Positions 33,627 to 42,414 of a DNA stretch of 64,000 bases are shown piece after piece; the first letter of the stretch is position 1, and each line of letters opens with the position of its first letter. This DNA comes from Mesorhizobium sp. B2-8-5 (GTDB taxonomy: Bacteria; Pseudomonadota; Alphaproteobacteria; Rhizobiales; Rhizobiaceae). Below the pieces are notes generated by a model that saw only the letters and a program-made list of their open reading frames with translations, made no database searches and had not been told where the DNA came from. Both the position numbers and the translations under genes were made by a program. Location of the stretch: positions 1,831,501 through 1,895,500 of the forward strand of contig NZ_CP083951.1 in assembly GCF_006440675.2 (NCBI RefSeq), in the 5' to 3' direction.

Positions 33627-34203
33627 ATCCGCATGGCTTCCGGGCGCTGCTTCCGCATTGCTGTTTTTGGCAACGGCGCATTCGTTCGCGCAATCGAGCG
33701 CGACCAGCCAGATTCCCGGGCTCAAGCTGTCGGGTGACCAGCCGATCCAGATCGAAAGCGACAAGCTCGAGGTCCGCCAGGCCGACAGCATGGCCGTGTT
33801 CAGCGGCAATGTGACGGTTAATCAGGGGCCGACCCTGCTCAAGGCCGGCAAGATGACGGTCTACTATGTCAAGGATGCCAATGCCGGCAAAAGTGCCGCG
33901 GCAGGCGCATCGGCGATGACGGGCGCCGCCAATATCGACCATCTCGAGGTCGAGAACAAAGTCTACATCAAATCGAACGACCAGATCGCCACCGGCGACA
34001 CCGGCAAATTCGACATGAAGACGCAGGTGCTGGTGCTTTCCGGCAAGGAAGTGGTGCTGTCGCAGGGCGACAATGTGCTCAAGGGCTGCAAGCTCACCGT
34101 GCAGATGAAGAGCGGCCTCGGCAATGTCGAAGGCTGTCCTCGCGTCATCATGATGTTCAAGCCGCAGAAACAGGACGCGCAGCAGGGAGCGTCGAGCAAG
34201 TAA
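33613..34203 (+). CDS. lptA: LPS transport periplasmic protein LptA
   Basis: A 196-residue periplasmic bridge protein carrying lipopolysaccharide across the periplasm. A signal peptide (residues 1-26, ending AHSFAQ) precedes the OstA-like beta-jelly roll with [20 protein letters not shown] and [23 protein letters not shown] at 33613 has GGTGGAG six bases upstream; a GTG at 33601 is an alternative. It overlaps the end of lptC by 14 bases, and its stop overlaps the start of lptB (TAATG). Confidence 0.9.
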   Translation: MRRSKSAWLPGAASALLFLATAHSFAQSSATSQIPGLKLSGDQPIQIESDKLEVRQADSMAVFSGNVTVNQGPTLLKAGKMTVYYVKDANAGKSAAAGASAMTGAANIDHLEVENKVYIKSNDQIATGDTGKFDMKTQVLVLSGKEVVLSQGDNVLKGCKLTVQMKSGLGNVEGCPRVIMMFKPQKQDAQQGASSK

Positions 34204-35021
34204 TGGCCGGCGTGACTTCGCTGCTGGCCCGTCTCCCGGGACGGGCAGCCGCACAACCCGCTGCGCCGGCGACGGTCGGCGCCGACAAGGCGAAGTTCAA
34301 GGGCACCCTGATCGCCAAGGGGCTGACCAAGAGCTACAAGGGCCGCAAGGTGGTGAGCGGTGTGACGCTCGGCGTGCGCGCCGGTGAGGCTGTCGGCCTG
34401 CTCGGCCCCAACGGCGCTGGCAAGACCACCTGTTTCTACATGGTCACCGGCCTTGTTCCCGTCGACGAAGGTTCGATCGAGATCGACGGCTTCGATGTCA
34501 CCTCGATGCCGATGTACCGGCGGGCCCGCCTCGGCATCGGCTATCTGCCGCAGGAAGCGTCGATCTTCCGCGGCCTGAATGTCGAGCAGAACATCCGGGC
34601 CGTGCTGGAGGTGGTGGAAAAGAGCCGCAAGGAACGCGAGCGCACGCTCGACGAGCTGCTCGAGGAGTTTCACATCAGCCATCTGCGCAAGGCGCCGTCC
34701 ATGTCGCTGTCGGGCGGCGAACGGCGTCGCCTCGAAATCGCGCGGGCGCTGGCGACGCGGCCTGCCTATATGCTGCTCGACGAGCCCTTCGCCGGCATCG
34801 ATCCGATCGCCGTCGCCGACATCCAGCAGCTCGTTCGCCACCTCACGGCGCGCGGCATCGGCGTCTTGATCACCGACCACAATGTGCGCGAGACGCTCGG
34901 TCTGATCGACCGCGCCTACATCATCCATGCCGGTCAGGTGCTGACGCATGGCCGCGCCGACGAGATCGTCGCCAATGCCGATGTGCGGCGTCTCTATCTC
35001 GGCGAGGGTTTCACGCTCTGA
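34203..35021 (+). CDS. lptB: LPS export ABC transporter ATP-binding protein LptB
   Basis: A 272-residue ATPase of the LptBFG complex that extracts lipopolysaccharide from the inner membrane. Walker A is [11 protein letters not shown], the signature [18 protein letters not shown], Walker [13 protein letters not shown], and the switch His is in [20 protein letters not shown]. An N-terminal extension of ~30 residues ([19 protein letters not shown]) is longer than in E. coli (241 aa). The last codon of lptA overlaps its ATG. lptF and lptG are elsewhere, as usual. rpoN follows after 175 bases. Confidence 0.95.
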   Translation: MAGVTSLLARLPGRAAAQPAAPATVGADKAKFKGTLIAKGLTKSYKGRKVVSGVTLGVRAGEAVGLLGPNGAGKTTCFYMVTGLVPVDEGSIEIDGFDVTSMPMYRRARLGIGYLPQEASIFRGLNVEQNIRAVLEVVEKSRKERERTLDELLEEFHISHLRKAPSMSLSGGERRRLEIARALATRPAYMLLDEPFAGIDPIAVADIQQLVRHLTARGIGVLITDHNVRETLGLIDRAYIIHAGQVLTHGRADEIVANADVRRLYLGEGFTL

Positions 35022-35196
35022 CCGCGGGTTTCGACGCGGTTCGATGGCCGCGTCACGGCTTTCGGTCATTTTAGCGCTCGATAACGCTCCGGTAAGCCGC
35101 AACTGCTAGCGTTTTCCTTGACAAGCAAAAGCCGGGCCAGTTTCTATGCCCGACCGAAAAACAGTCGACGCGTAGACGAGGCGTTTGAAGTCCATC

Positions 35197-36726
35197 ATGG
35201 CGCTGGCAGCCAAACTGCAGCTCAGACAATCCCAGTCGCTGGTGATGACGCCGCAGCTGATGCAGTCGATCCGGCTGCTGCAGCTCACCCATGTCGAGCT
35301 CGAGCGCTTCATCGACGAGGAGATCGAGCGCAACCCGCTGCTGGAACGGGCCGAGCCGCAGGACGATGCCGCCGGCGATCTATCCCAGAAAAGCGAGACA
35401 TCGCCGGAAAAGGACAGAGAAGGCGACTGGTTCGAGGGCGAGATGGAGTGGAGCGCGGAAGCGATCTCGCAAAAGCTCGATTCTTCCCTGGAGAACCTGT
35501 TTCCCGACGATCCAGGCACCAGCGAGAGGCTGGGGCCGGATCTCACGGCGCAATGGAAGTCGGCCGCCGGGGGCGGCGCGGGCGCAGCATCGTCCGAGGG
35601 GTTCGACGTCGGCGACATGGCCGCGGCCGCCATCACGCTGCGCGAACATGTCGGCGAGCAGATCGCGCTTGCCTCCCTGAGCCCCGGCGAACGCCTTATT
35701 GCGGGTGAGCTGGCCGAAGGGCTCGACGAAGCCGGGTACCTGCGCACCGAACTCGACGAGATCGCGGTCCGGCTCGGCACGGACGGCGCGGCGGTGGCGC
35801 GGGTGCTTGGCGTCTGCCATACCTTCGAGCCGGCAGGACTTTTCGCGCGCGACCTTGCCGAGTGCCTGTCGCTGCAACTGGCGGTGCGCGACCGGTTCGA
35901 TCCGGCGATGAAGGCGCTGGTCGCCAACCTCGAGCTTCTGGCGCGGCGGGATTTCCAGACGCTGAAACGCATCTGCGGCGTCGACGAGGAAGACCTGCTC
36001 GACATGCTGGCCGAGATCCGCGCGCTCGATCCGCGGCCCGGCCTGGCGTTTTCGGGCGGCGCGAGCGACGCGATCGTCGCCGATGTCGAGGTGCGCGCCG
36101 CCAATGACGGCAGCTGGGCGGTGGAGCTCAATGCCGATACGCTGCCGCGCGTGCTGGTGGACAATGTCTATTTCGCCCGCATTTCGAGCCATGCCAAGGA
36201 CCAGGCGGAAAAAGAGTTTCTCGCCGAATGCCTGCAGAACGCCAACTGGCTGACGCGCAGTCTCGATCAACGGGCCAAGACCATTCTCAAGGTGGCGTCC
36301 GAGATCGTGCGGCAACAGGACGCTTTCCTCGTCCATGGCGTGCGTCACCTCAAGCCGCTCAACCTGCGTACGGTGGCCGACGCCATCGGCATGCATGAAT
36401 CGACGGTCAGCCGCGTCACCGCCAACAAATACATGCTGACGCCGCGCGGCGTTTTCGAGCTGCGCTATTTCTTCACCGCGTCGATTGCCTCCGCGGAAGG
36501 CGGCGAAGCGCATTCGTCCGAGGCCGTGCGCGACCGCATCAAGCAGATGATCGACGAGGAAAAGCCCATCGACGTGCTTTCCGACGACGCCATCGTCGAC
36601 ATGCTCAAGGAAAGCGGGGTCGACATCGCGCGCCGCACCGTCGCGAAATATCGCGAAGGCATGAACATTCCCTCGTCGGTGCAGCGGCGGCGGGAGAAGC
36701 GGGCGCTCGCGAACGCCGGCCGCTAG
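35197..36726 (+). CDS. rpoN: RNA polymerase sigma-54 factor
   Basis: A 509-residue alternative sigma factor for nitrogen fixation, carbon uptake and other enhancer-dependent genes. Region I begins ALAAKLQLRQSQSLVMTPQL with the Gln-rich LMQSIRLLQLTHVELERFI, an acidic region II follows, then the core-binding domain, the HTH (ESTVSRVTANKYMLTPRGVF) and the RpoN box ARRTVAKYREGMNIPSS. ATG at 35197 is chosen; a TTG at 35185 is possible. It is followed by hpf and ptsN in the same direction, the classic rpoN neighbourhood coupling PTS-Ntr signalling to sigma-54. Confidence 0.95.
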   Translation: MALAAKLQLRQSQSLVMTPQLMQSIRLLQLTHVELERFIDEEIERNPLLERAEPQDDAAGDLSQKSETSPEKDREGDWFEGEMEWSAEAISQKLDSSLENLFPDDPGTSERLGPDLTAQWKSAAGGGAGAASSEGFDVGDMAAAAITLREHVGEQIALASLSPGERLIAGELAEGLDEAGYLRTELDEIAVRLGTDGAAVARVLGVCHTFEPAGLFARDLAECLSLQLAVRDRFDPAMKALVANLELLARRDFQTLKRICGVDEEDLLDMLAEIRALDPRPGLAFSGGASDAIVADVEVRAANDGSWAVELNADTLPRVLVDNVYFARISSHAKDQAEKEFLAECLQNANWLTRSLDQRAKTILKVASEIVRQQDAFLVHGVRHLKPLNLRTVADAIGMHESTVSRVTANKYMLTPRGVFELRYFFTASIASAEGGEAHSSEAVRDRIKQMIDEEKPIDVLSDDAIVDMLKESGVDIARRTVAKYREGMNIPSSVQRRREKRALANAGR

Positions 36727-37031
36727 GCCGATGCGAATCTCGACAAGCCCTGGCCGGTGCGAGACGGTGCTGATTTCCCACAATTCCCGAGTTTCATTGA
36801 CAAGCCGCAATGAAGTGTCTAGAAGCCCGCCCGCATGGAGCAGGGCGGTGATGCCCGCTAGCGAATGGGTCCGTCAGACACGGCCATGGACGGCCAAGAA
36901 GGCGACTTGTGATCAACCGGAAAGTTCGGGTCTAAAATCGGCGCGCATGCCGCTGCAAAGCTTGTGCGCGCGCACCACGGGTATAAACTCGGGAACAGTT
37001 TGAAGCCTGAGCAAGGAAGGTCAGTTTTCAG
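36727..37031. other. 305-base gap between rpoN and hpf
   Basis: No gene that I can support. A 90-codon open frame here has rhizobial codon skew but no ribosome binding site. TATAAA near 36981 and the AT-richer end make a dedicated hpf promoter likely, so hpf need not depend on rpoN read-through. Confidence 0.5.
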
Positions 37032-37619
37032 ATGAATCTACGCATTTCGGGAAAACACATGGACATCGGCGATGCGTTCCGCACACGCATCAACGACCGG
37101 GTCGGCGAGGCGATCGAGAAATATTTCGATCGGGGTTTTTCAGGACATGTCACGGTCATCAAATCGGGGTCGCGTTTCTCCGCCGACTGCATGGTCCGGC
37201 TCGATTCCGGCGCTTCGCTGCAGGCGACCGGCGACGCCCAGGATCCGACGCTGGCCTTCGAGGCGGCCGCCGACCGCCTTGAAACGCGGCTGCGGCGCTA
37301 CAAGCGCCGGCTGAAGTCGCGCAATACGGGCAACGGCAATGGCGAAGAGCCGACCGACATCGCCTACACCGTGATGGCTCCTCTCACCGACGATGAGGAA
37401 GATATTCCGGAGGACTTCGCTCCGGTCATCGTCGCCGAATCAAGCATGACGCTGCGGACCATGTCGGTGGCTTCGGCGGTCATCGAACTCGACAACAGCG
37501 ACAGCCCGGTCTTCTTGTTCCGCAACGCCGGAACTGACCATCTCAACATCGTCTACCGCCGGCCGGACGGCAATATCGGCTGGATCGATCCGTCGACGAC
37601 CAAAGTCGCGCAGGGATAA
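37032..37619 (+). CDS. hpf: ribosome hibernation promoting factor, long form
   Basis: A 195-residue ribosome-associated protein. An N-terminal HPF/YfiA domain (1-100) starts NLRISGKHMDIGDAFRTRIN and has basic segments that occupy tRNA and mRNA sites in idle 70S ribosomes. The C-terminal dimerisation domain (about 130-195) has VIVAESSMTLRTMSVASAVI and HLNIVYRRPDGNIGWIDP, and promotes 100S dimers. The long form is typical of alphaproteobacteria and Gram-positives, in contrast to the short E. coli Hpf. In older literature it is the sigma-54 modulation protein because of its place behind rpoN. Confidence 0.95.
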   Translation: MNLRISGKHMDIGDAFRTRINDRVGEAIEKYFDRGFSGHVTVIKSGSRFSADCMVRLDSGASLQATGDAQDPTLAFEAAADRLETRLRRYKRRLKSRNTGNGNGEEPTDIAYTVMAPLTDDEEDIPEDFAPVIVAESSMTLRTMSVASAVIELDNSDSPVFLFRNAGTDHLNIVYRRPDGNIGWIDPSTTKVAQG

Positions 37620-37680
37620 AAAGCCAGCCGCGCGAGGGGGCGACGACTGGCGCGGCAGGCGAGCAAGGGATTTTTCAAGC

Positions 37681-38145
37681 ATGGATCTCAGTGATCTCAT
37701 CAGCGTCCCGGCGATCATGCCGGCGTTGAAAGCGAATTCCAAAAAGCAGCTTCTGCAATTGCTGTCGGAGAGGGCCTCGGCGATTTCGGGGATTCCGGAA
37801 CGGGAGGTGTTCGACACCATCCTGCAGCGCGAGCGGCTGGGCTCGACCGGCGTCGGCAACGGCATCGCCATTCCGCACGGCAAGCTCGCCGGCGTGAAGC
37901 GGATCGCCGGCGTCTTCGCCCGACTGGAAACGCCGGTCGATTTCGAGGCGCTCGACGACCAGCCGGTCGACCTGGTGTTCCTGCTGCTTGCGCCGGAAGG
38001 CGCCGGCGCCGACCATCTCAAGGCGCTGTCGCGCATCGCGCGCGTGCTGCGCGACGCCGACACGGTGGCCAAGATCAGGGGGACGCGCGACGCGGTGGCG
38101 ATCCACGCCTTGCTGTCGGACACACAGGCCTCGCACGCGGCCTGA
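37681..38145 (+). CDS. ptsN: PTS IIA-like nitrogen regulatory protein
   Basis: A 154-residue EIIA-Ntr protein, the end acceptor of the PTS-Ntr phosphorelay. The phospho-accepting His is H66 in GNGIAIPHGKL, and ELLSERASAISG-like and DHLKALSRIARVLRD segments complete the family. It regulates potassium transport and sigma-54-linked metabolism in rhizobia, including KdpD and KdpFABC activity in studied species. The gene is followed by a terminator hairpin at 38170, ending the rpoN locus. Confidence 0.95.
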   Translation: MDLSDLISVPAIMPALKANSKKQLLQLLSERASAISGIPEREVFDTILQRERLGSTGVGNGIAIPHGKLAGVKRIAGVFARLETPVDFEALDDQPVDLVFLLLAPEGAGADHLKALSRIARVLRDADTVAKIRGTRDAVAIHALLSDTQASHAA

Positions 38146-38169
38146 AATCTTAGGATTGAAACCTTCGGA

Positions 38170-38192
38170 GGGTCGCCGTGAGCGGCCCTTTT
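38170..38192 (+). terminator. rho-independent terminator after ptsN
   Basis: GGGTCGC (38170-38176), loop CGTGA, GCGGCCC (38182-38188) followed by TTTT. One G.T pair in the stem. It ends the lpt-rpoN-hpf-ptsN transcript. Confidence 0.65.
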
Positions 38193-38196
38193 CATT

Positions 38197-38228
38197 TCGA
38201 AGGCCAGGAGTCTCGAAGGCCAGGAGTC
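38197..38228. repeat. 16-bp tandem direct repeat
   Basis: TCGAAGGCCAGGAGTC occurs twice, exactly adjacent (38197-38212, 38213-38228), right after the ptsN terminator and before the opposed DUF1150 gene. Confidence 0.85.
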
Positions 38229-38231
38229 GCG

Positions 38232-38489
38232 TTAGTGGATCGCGACTGTGGTCAGGTCGTTCTCCCGCGCACCCGCCAGCGCCCGGTCCCGGGCATCGGA
38301 AAGCAGGATCGGCTGGCCGTTGGCGGCAAACAGCGCCCACAGCTCCATACCGGGCGCGATTTCGTCGAGGCCGGGGAAGCGGCCGCGCAGGTCGTCGCTC
38401 GACACTTTCCTGAGATAGGCGACCGAACCTTCGCCGAGATGGGCGAGTTCGCCGCTGGTCATGGTGGTCGTTTCGTCAGTTCTGGTCAT
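38232..38489 (-). CDS. DUF1150 protein
   Basis: An 85-residue protein of the DUF1150 family, a short alphaproteobacterial family whose members typically lie next to an Hsp20 gene, as here. Visible family pieces are GELAHLGEGSVAYLRKVSSD and ELWALFAANGQPILLSDARD. No membrane segment or metal motif. ATG at 38489 has GGAGGCTTGAA upstream; a frame extension to 38549 has no support. It follows hsp20 by 63 bases in the same orientation and is probably co-transcribed from the heat-shock promoter, suggesting a stress-linked role that is still unknown. Confidence 0.8.
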   Translation of the reverse strand: MTRTDETTTMTSGELAHLGEGSVAYLRKVSSDDLRGRFPGLDEIAPGMELWALFAANGQPILLSDARDRALAGARENDLTTVAIH

Positions 38490-38552
38490 TTCAAGCCTCC
38501 TTGGCGCGAGGACGCCAGGATTGGCCGCCTCGCACAGAGCCATCGGCAAAGA

Positions 38553-38978
38553 TCAGTCTTTCACCGATATGTTTATTTTCCGTACCAGCCGCTCGGCCTC
38601 CGGCCGGTCGAGATCGACCGACAACAGGCCGTTCTTCAGCTCCGCCGCGATCACCCGCATGCCGTCGGCCAGCACGAAACAGCGCTGGAACTGGCGCGCG
38701 GCGATGCCGCGGTGGAGGAATTCGCGCTCGGTGTCGTCAGTCTGACGTCCGCGCACGATTAGCTGGTTCTCCTCCGTGGTGACATCGAGGTCGCTCTCGG
38801 CGAAACCGGCAACGGCCAGCGTGATGCGCAGCCTTTCGGCCTTGCCGTCGGCGGCGTTGAGGCGCTCGATATTGTACGGGGGATAGCTGTCGCCGGACTT
38901 CGCCAGACGCTCAAGCGTCTTTTCCATGGCATCGAAGCCCAGAAGAAGCGGGCTGGAGAAGGGCGTCATTCGACTCAT
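38553..38978 (-). CDS. small heat-shock protein (Hsp20/IbpA family)
   Basis: A 141-residue alpha-crystallin-type holdase chaperone. The core (about 35-128) has YPPYNIERLNAADGKAERLR, ITLAVAGFAESDLDVTTEEN and RGIAARQFQRCFVLADGMRV, the signature of the bacterial class A IbpA-like proteins of rhizobia. It binds unfolding proteins for later refolding by DnaK/DnaJ/GrpE. ATG at 38978 has AGAGGA ten bases upstream; codons further upstream lie in the leader and are not used. The leader holds a sigma-32-type promoter (39048-39076) and a ROSE-like thermometer (38979-39041). Confidence 0.92.
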   Translation of the reverse strand: MSRMTPFSSPLLLGFDAMEKTLERLAKSGDSYPPYNIERLNAADGKAERLRITLAVAGFAESDLDVTTEENQLIVRGRQTDDTEREFLHRGIAARQFQRCFVLADGMRVIAAELKNGLLSVDLDRPEAERLVRKINISVKD

Positions 38979-39041
38979 TGTTACACTGTCCTCTGAAGAG
39001 CGACACAAACTGGAAAAACCCGGATGGCATTTTTCCCGATG
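38979..39041 (-). promoter_or_regulatory. ROSE-like RNA thermometer in the hsp20 leader
   Basis: In the minus-strand RNA, UGUC(G)CUCU-UC-AGAGGACA folds the ribosome binding site AGAGGA against a UCGCU motif with a bulged G, the hallmark of ROSE elements (UYGCU). A second upstream hairpin has the perfect stem GGAAAAA / UUUUUCC. At low temperature the site would be masked, and it would open on heating. Confidence 0.65.
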
Positions 39042-39047
39042 GTCTTG

Positions 39048-39076
39048 ATATGGTCCGCCGCGCGATCAAGTTCAAG
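39048..39076 (-). promoter_or_regulatory. sigma-32 (RpoH)-type promoter of hsp20
   Basis: On the minus strand CTTGAA (39071-39076), then 17 bases, then CCATAT (39048-39053): an exact match to the heat-shock promoter consensus. Predicted start near 39041, leaving a ~63-base leader. Confidence 0.75.
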
Positions 39077-39133
39077 CCACTGAAATCAGGATGACGTTTC
39101 GTTGAACCGCCATCCTGGTTCAGCACTTCGTTG

Positions 39134-39181
39134 GAGCATGATCTTGTCCGAAAACCGGTCCCACTTTTCGGGATCATGCTC
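39134..39181. repeat. REP-like palindrome upstream of the nucleoside hydrolase
   Basis: GAGCATGATC at the left, GATCATGCTC at the right, inner GTCCGAAAACCGGTCCCAC then TTTTCGGGATC. Same family as 31113-31159 and 45299-45368. Confidence 0.85.
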
Positions 39182-39218
39182 TAAATCCCGCCCAAAAAGA
39201 CTCCCCAAAGGAATTGAA

Positions 39219-40160
39219 ATGCCCCAGTCCAGAAAGATCATCATCGACACCGATCCCGGCCAGGACGATGCCGTCGCCATATTGCTGGCGCTCGGCAGTT
39301 CCGAGCTGGAGATCGTCGCCATCACTGCGGTTGCCGGCAACGTGCCGCTGAAACTGACCCAGAACAACGCCCGCAAGATCTGCGAACTGGCCGGCCGGCC
39401 CGACATCAAGGTCCATGCCGGTGCCATCCGGCCGCTGGCGCGCGAACTCGTCACCGCCGAGGAAGTGCACGGCAAGACCGGCCTCAACGGCCCGCAACTA
39501 CCCGAGCCGACCATGCCGTTGCAGGAACAATACGCCGTCGATTTCATCGTCGAGACGCTGATGCGCGAGGAAAGCGGCACGATCACGCTCTGCCCGCTCG
39601 GGCCGCTCACCAACATCGCGCTGTCGCTGATCCGCGAGCCGAGGATCGCGCCGCGCATCAAGGAAATCGTCTTGATGGGCGGCGGCTTCTTCGAGGGCGG
39701 CAATGTCACGCCGGCCGCCGAATTCAACATCTATGTCGACCCGCAGGCCGCCGATCTGGTGTTCAAATCGGGCATTCCGATCGTGATGATGCCGCTCGAC
39801 GTCACCCACAAGGCGCTGACCACGTCCAAGCGCACGCAGGCTTTCCGCCAGCTCGGCACCAAGGTCGGCACCGCGACCGCCGAGATGCTGGAGTTCTTCG
39901 AGCGCTACGACGAGGAAAAATACGGCACCGATGGCGGGCCGCTGCACGATCCGTGCGTGATCGCCTATCTGATCAAGCCCGAGCTGTTCAAGGGCCGCCA
40001 TTGCAACGTCAGCGTCGAGACGACCTCCGAGCTCACCATGGGCATGACGGTGATCGACTGGTGGGGTGTCACCAAGCGGAAAAAGAACGCCATGGTGATG
40101 CGCGACATCGACCATGACGGCTTCTTCGCGCTGCTGGTCGAGAGGCTGGGGCGGCTGTAA
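39219..40160 (+). CDS. inosine-uridine preferring nucleoside hydrolase family protein
   Basis: A 313-residue enzyme that cleaves the N-glycosidic bond of ribonucleosides. The Ca2+-binding Asp cluster is in IIIDTDPGQDDAVAILLA, LCPLGPLTNIALSL is the family segment near residue 120, and a late Asp lies in PLHDPCVIAYLI. Together with the LysE exporter and the ribokinase gene in this region, it could feed ribose salvage, though they are not one operon. ATG at 39219 follows AAAGGAATTGAA. The REP-like palindrome lies just upstream. Confidence 0.9.
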   Translation: MPQSRKIIIDTDPGQDDAVAILLALGSSELEIVAITAVAGNVPLKLTQNNARKICELAGRPDIKVHAGAIRPLARELVTAEEVHGKTGLNGPQLPEPTMPLQEQYAVDFIVETLMREESGTITLCPLGPLTNIALSLIREPRIAPRIKEIVLMGGGFFEGGNVTPAAEFNIYVDPQAADLVFKSGIPIVMMPLDVTHKALTTSKRTQAFRQLGTKVGTATAEMLEFFERYDEEKYGTDGGPLHDPCVIAYLIKPELFKGRHCNVSVETTSELTMGMTVIDWWGVTKRKKNAMVMRDIDHDGFFALLVERLGRL

Positions 40161-40171
40161 GGGCCGCTTCT

Positions 40172-40229
40172 TCCTTCCCCCTGGGGGCCCGCAAGCTTCC
40201 CCCTGTGGGCCCCCAAAAGGGGAGAAGGT
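40172..40229. repeat. intergenic inverted repeat after the nucleoside hydrolase
   Basis: Two CTTCCCCCTG-type stretches are balanced by GGGGAGAAGG on the right, between convergent genes (stops at 40160 and 40237). Similar pieces are common between rhizobial genes; likely a shared 3'-end hairpin. Confidence 0.5.
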
Positions 40230-40236
40230 GAGGCGC

Positions 40237-40851
40237 TCACTTCGCCTTCGAAAACGCCAGCCATAGCCCGCCGCCGACCAGGAAGCTGCCGCTGATCCTG
40301 GACATCAGCCTGACGCGGCTGGCCGACAGAACGCGCCCGGCGCGGCCCGCGGCAAGGGCATAGGTCGAATCCGACATGGCGGCGAAGGTCATCGCGGTCA
40401 GGCCCATCACGACGATCTGTAGCGTGTAATTGCCCTGCGGCGCGATGAACTGCGGGAAGAAGGCGCCGAAGAAGACCAAGGTCTTCGGATTGCTGATCGC
40501 CACCAGAAAACCCTGCAGGAAGAAGCCGCCGCGCGGTTTTCTCGCCGTTCCGTCGGGATTGAGCGGGCCCTTGGAGCGGAACATCTGCACGCCCATCCAG
40601 ATCAGATAGGCGGCGCCGATCAGCCGCACCCACTCGAACCAGTGGCCCATGCCGGCGATCAGCGTGTTGAGGCCGATGCCGACGATGGCGATCATGATCG
40701 CGAGCCCGGCCTGGGTGCCGGCGACGTTGGCCAGGCCCGCGCGCGAGCCGTGGCGGATGCTGTTGGCGATGATCAGCGTCACCGTCGGACCGGGCACCAG
40801 GATGATGACGATGCAGGCAACGACATAGGTTGCGTAAAGTTCCAGCGACAT
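40237..40851 (-). CDS. LysE/RhtB family amino-acid exporter
   Basis: A 204-residue inner-membrane protein with six hydrophobic helices of the LysE superfamily. The family signature is the N-terminal VACIVIILVPGPTVTLIIAN, then GTQAGLAIMIAIVGIGLN, and in the second half FLVAISNPKTLVFFGAFFPQ. Such proteins export amino acids, homoserine lactones or related toxic solutes using the proton gradient. The ATG at 40851 is used; further upstream codons lack family character. The specific substrate is not known. The opposite-strand nucleoside hydrolase gene ends 76 bases away. Confidence 0.88.
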   Translation of the reverse strand: MSLELYATYVVACIVIILVPGPTVTLIIANSIRHGSRAGLANVAGTQAGLAIMIAIVGIGLNTLIAGMGHWFEWVRLIGAAYLIWMGVQMFRSKGPLNPDGTARKPRGGFFLQGFLVAISNPKTLVFFGAFFPQFIAPQGNYTLQIVVMGLTAMTFAAMSDSTYALAAGRAGRVLSASRVRLMSRISGSFLVGGGLWLAFSKAK

Positions 40852-40956
40852 GGTCTTTCCTTGGACCGACAGAGGTGATGCGGCGGTGGCTGCTGGATCA
40901 ATGCACGGCGTCACTGTTGGCGCAAGCGGTGCCGACTTGCCCGATTCAGAGGCTGC

Positions 40957-42414
40957 TCAGCAGGCGCCCGCCGTCCACGGCAATATCGCCTCATAGGCGG
41001 CGCCGGCCTTGAGCACAGCGAGGTCGCCGCGTGGGCGGCCGATCAACTGCATGCCCATGGGTCGGCCTTTCTCGTCGAACCCCGCCGGGACGCTAAGCGC
41101 CGGGCAGCCGCCCAGGGTGGCGAAGGCGGAGACCTGCATCCAGCGGTGATAGCTGTCCATGGGTCGTCCCGCGACCTCGCGCGGCCAGTGGGTCGTGACG
41201 TCGAACGGGAAGACCTGCGCGGTCGGCAGCGCGATCAGGTCGAAACGCTCGAACAGCGAAAGCAGCGTTCGGTGCCACGAGGTGCGCCGGACGCTGGCGG
41301 CATGGACCTGCGGCGCGGTCAGGCCCATCGCCTGCTCCACTTCCCAGACAGCCTCGGGCTTCAGAAGTTTGCGTTTTGCCGGGTCGTCGTAGTGCGCCTT
41401 CAGCCCGCAGCCGCTGCTCGCCTGGCGCAAGGTGACAAAGGCCTGCCAGAGCGCCTCGAAATCGACATCCGGAACCAGGGCCTCGCTGCGGAAGGATGCA
41501 GCGGCGAAGCGGGCAAGCGCGGCCTCGCAAAGGTCAAGCACGCCCGGTTCCGTCGGCAGGTGGCCGCCGAGGTCGCCCAGCCAGGCGATGCGGCCGCCGG
41601 ACGCTTTCGCGCTCAAGCCGTCGAGGAACGAACCCTCCTTGGCATATGACAGCGGCGCGCGCGGGTGATAGCCGGCCTGTTCATCAAGCAAAAGCGCGAT
41701 GTCGCGAATGTTGCGGCCCATCGGCCCTTCGACGCCCATCTGCGAATGGAAGACATCGAAGTCCGGGCCTGCAGGCACAAGGCCCTGCGAGGGACGGAAG
41801 CCGTAGACATTGTTGTAGGCTGCCGGGTTGCGCAGCGAGCCGCCGAAGTCGCTGCCATCGGCGACCGGCACCATGTCGAGCGCCAGCGCCACGGCCGCGC
41901 CGCCGCTCGAGCCGCCGGCGGTCAGCGCCGGGTCGAAGGCGTTGAGCGTCGGCCCGAAGACCGGATTGTAGGTGTTGGAGCCCAGCCCGAATTCCGGGAC
42001 ATTGGTCTTGCCGATGATGATGGCGCCGGCCTTGCGGACGCGCTCGACGAAGAAATCGTCCACGTCGGGGATGAAATCGGCGAAGATCGGCGAGCCGAAG
42101 GTGGTTCTGAGCTCCTTGGTCAGGGCGAGGTCCTTGATGGCGATCGGCAGGCCGAAGAGCGATCCGGCCTCGCCGCCGTGGGCCAGATGAGCATCGGCCC
42201 TGTCGGCCTCGGCCAGGATATCGGCGCGCTCGCGCAGCGAAACGACGGCGTTGACCAGCGGGTTCACCGCCTCGATGCGGTCGAGGAAAGCGCCGGCCAC
42301 CTCGCGCGCCGACAAATGGCGCTGCCTGATCTTCCCTGCAAGCTCGACAGCGGGGAGGCGGCAGATATCGCCGGCCGGCGGCACTGCGTGCTTGGTGACG
42401 GGACGCATGGCCAT
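40957..42414 (-). CDS. amidase signature family hydrolase
   Basis: A 485-residue amidase. The Ser-cisSer-Lys triad lies in LFGLPIAIKDLALTKELRTT (Lys near 96), GGSSGGAAVALALDMVPVAD and GSDFGGSLRNPAAYNN. The usual GTDTGGSIR signature is read as GSDFGGSLR, still with both Ser positions. The family includes bacterial amide hydrolases, indoleacetamide hydrolase and GatA; as no gatB/C is near, it is a stand-alone amidase of unknown substrate. Its ATG overlaps the stop of rbsK by one base (TAATG), so the two are translated together. Confidence 0.88.
   Translation of the reverse strand: MAMRPVTKHAVPPAGDICRLPAVELAGKIRQRHLSAREVAGAFLDRIEAVNPLVNAVVSLRERADILAEADRADAHLAHGGEAGSLFGLPIAIKDLALTKELRTTFGSPIFADFIPDVDDFFVERVRKAGAIIIGKTNVPEFGLGSNTYNPVFGPTLNAFDPALTAGGSSGGAAVALALDMVPVADGSDFGGSLRNPAAYNNVYGFRPSQGLVPAGPDFDVFHSQMGVEGPMGRNIRDIALLLDEQAGYHPRAPLSYAKEGSFLDGLSAKASGGRIAWLGDLGGHLPTEPGVLDLCEAALARFAAASFRSEALVPDVDFEALWQAFVTLRQASSGCGLKAHYDDPAKRKLLKPEAVWEVEQAMGLTAPQVHAASVRRTSWHRTLLSLFERFDLIALPTAQVFPFDVTTHWPREVAGRPMDSYHRWMQVSAFATLGGCPALSVPAGFDEKGRPMGMQLIGRPRGDLAVLKAGAAYEAILPWTAGAC

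Noticed and set aside
36731..37003. 90-codon frame between rpoN and hpf
   Set aside because: No ribosome binding site, no conserved pattern, likely promoter region.
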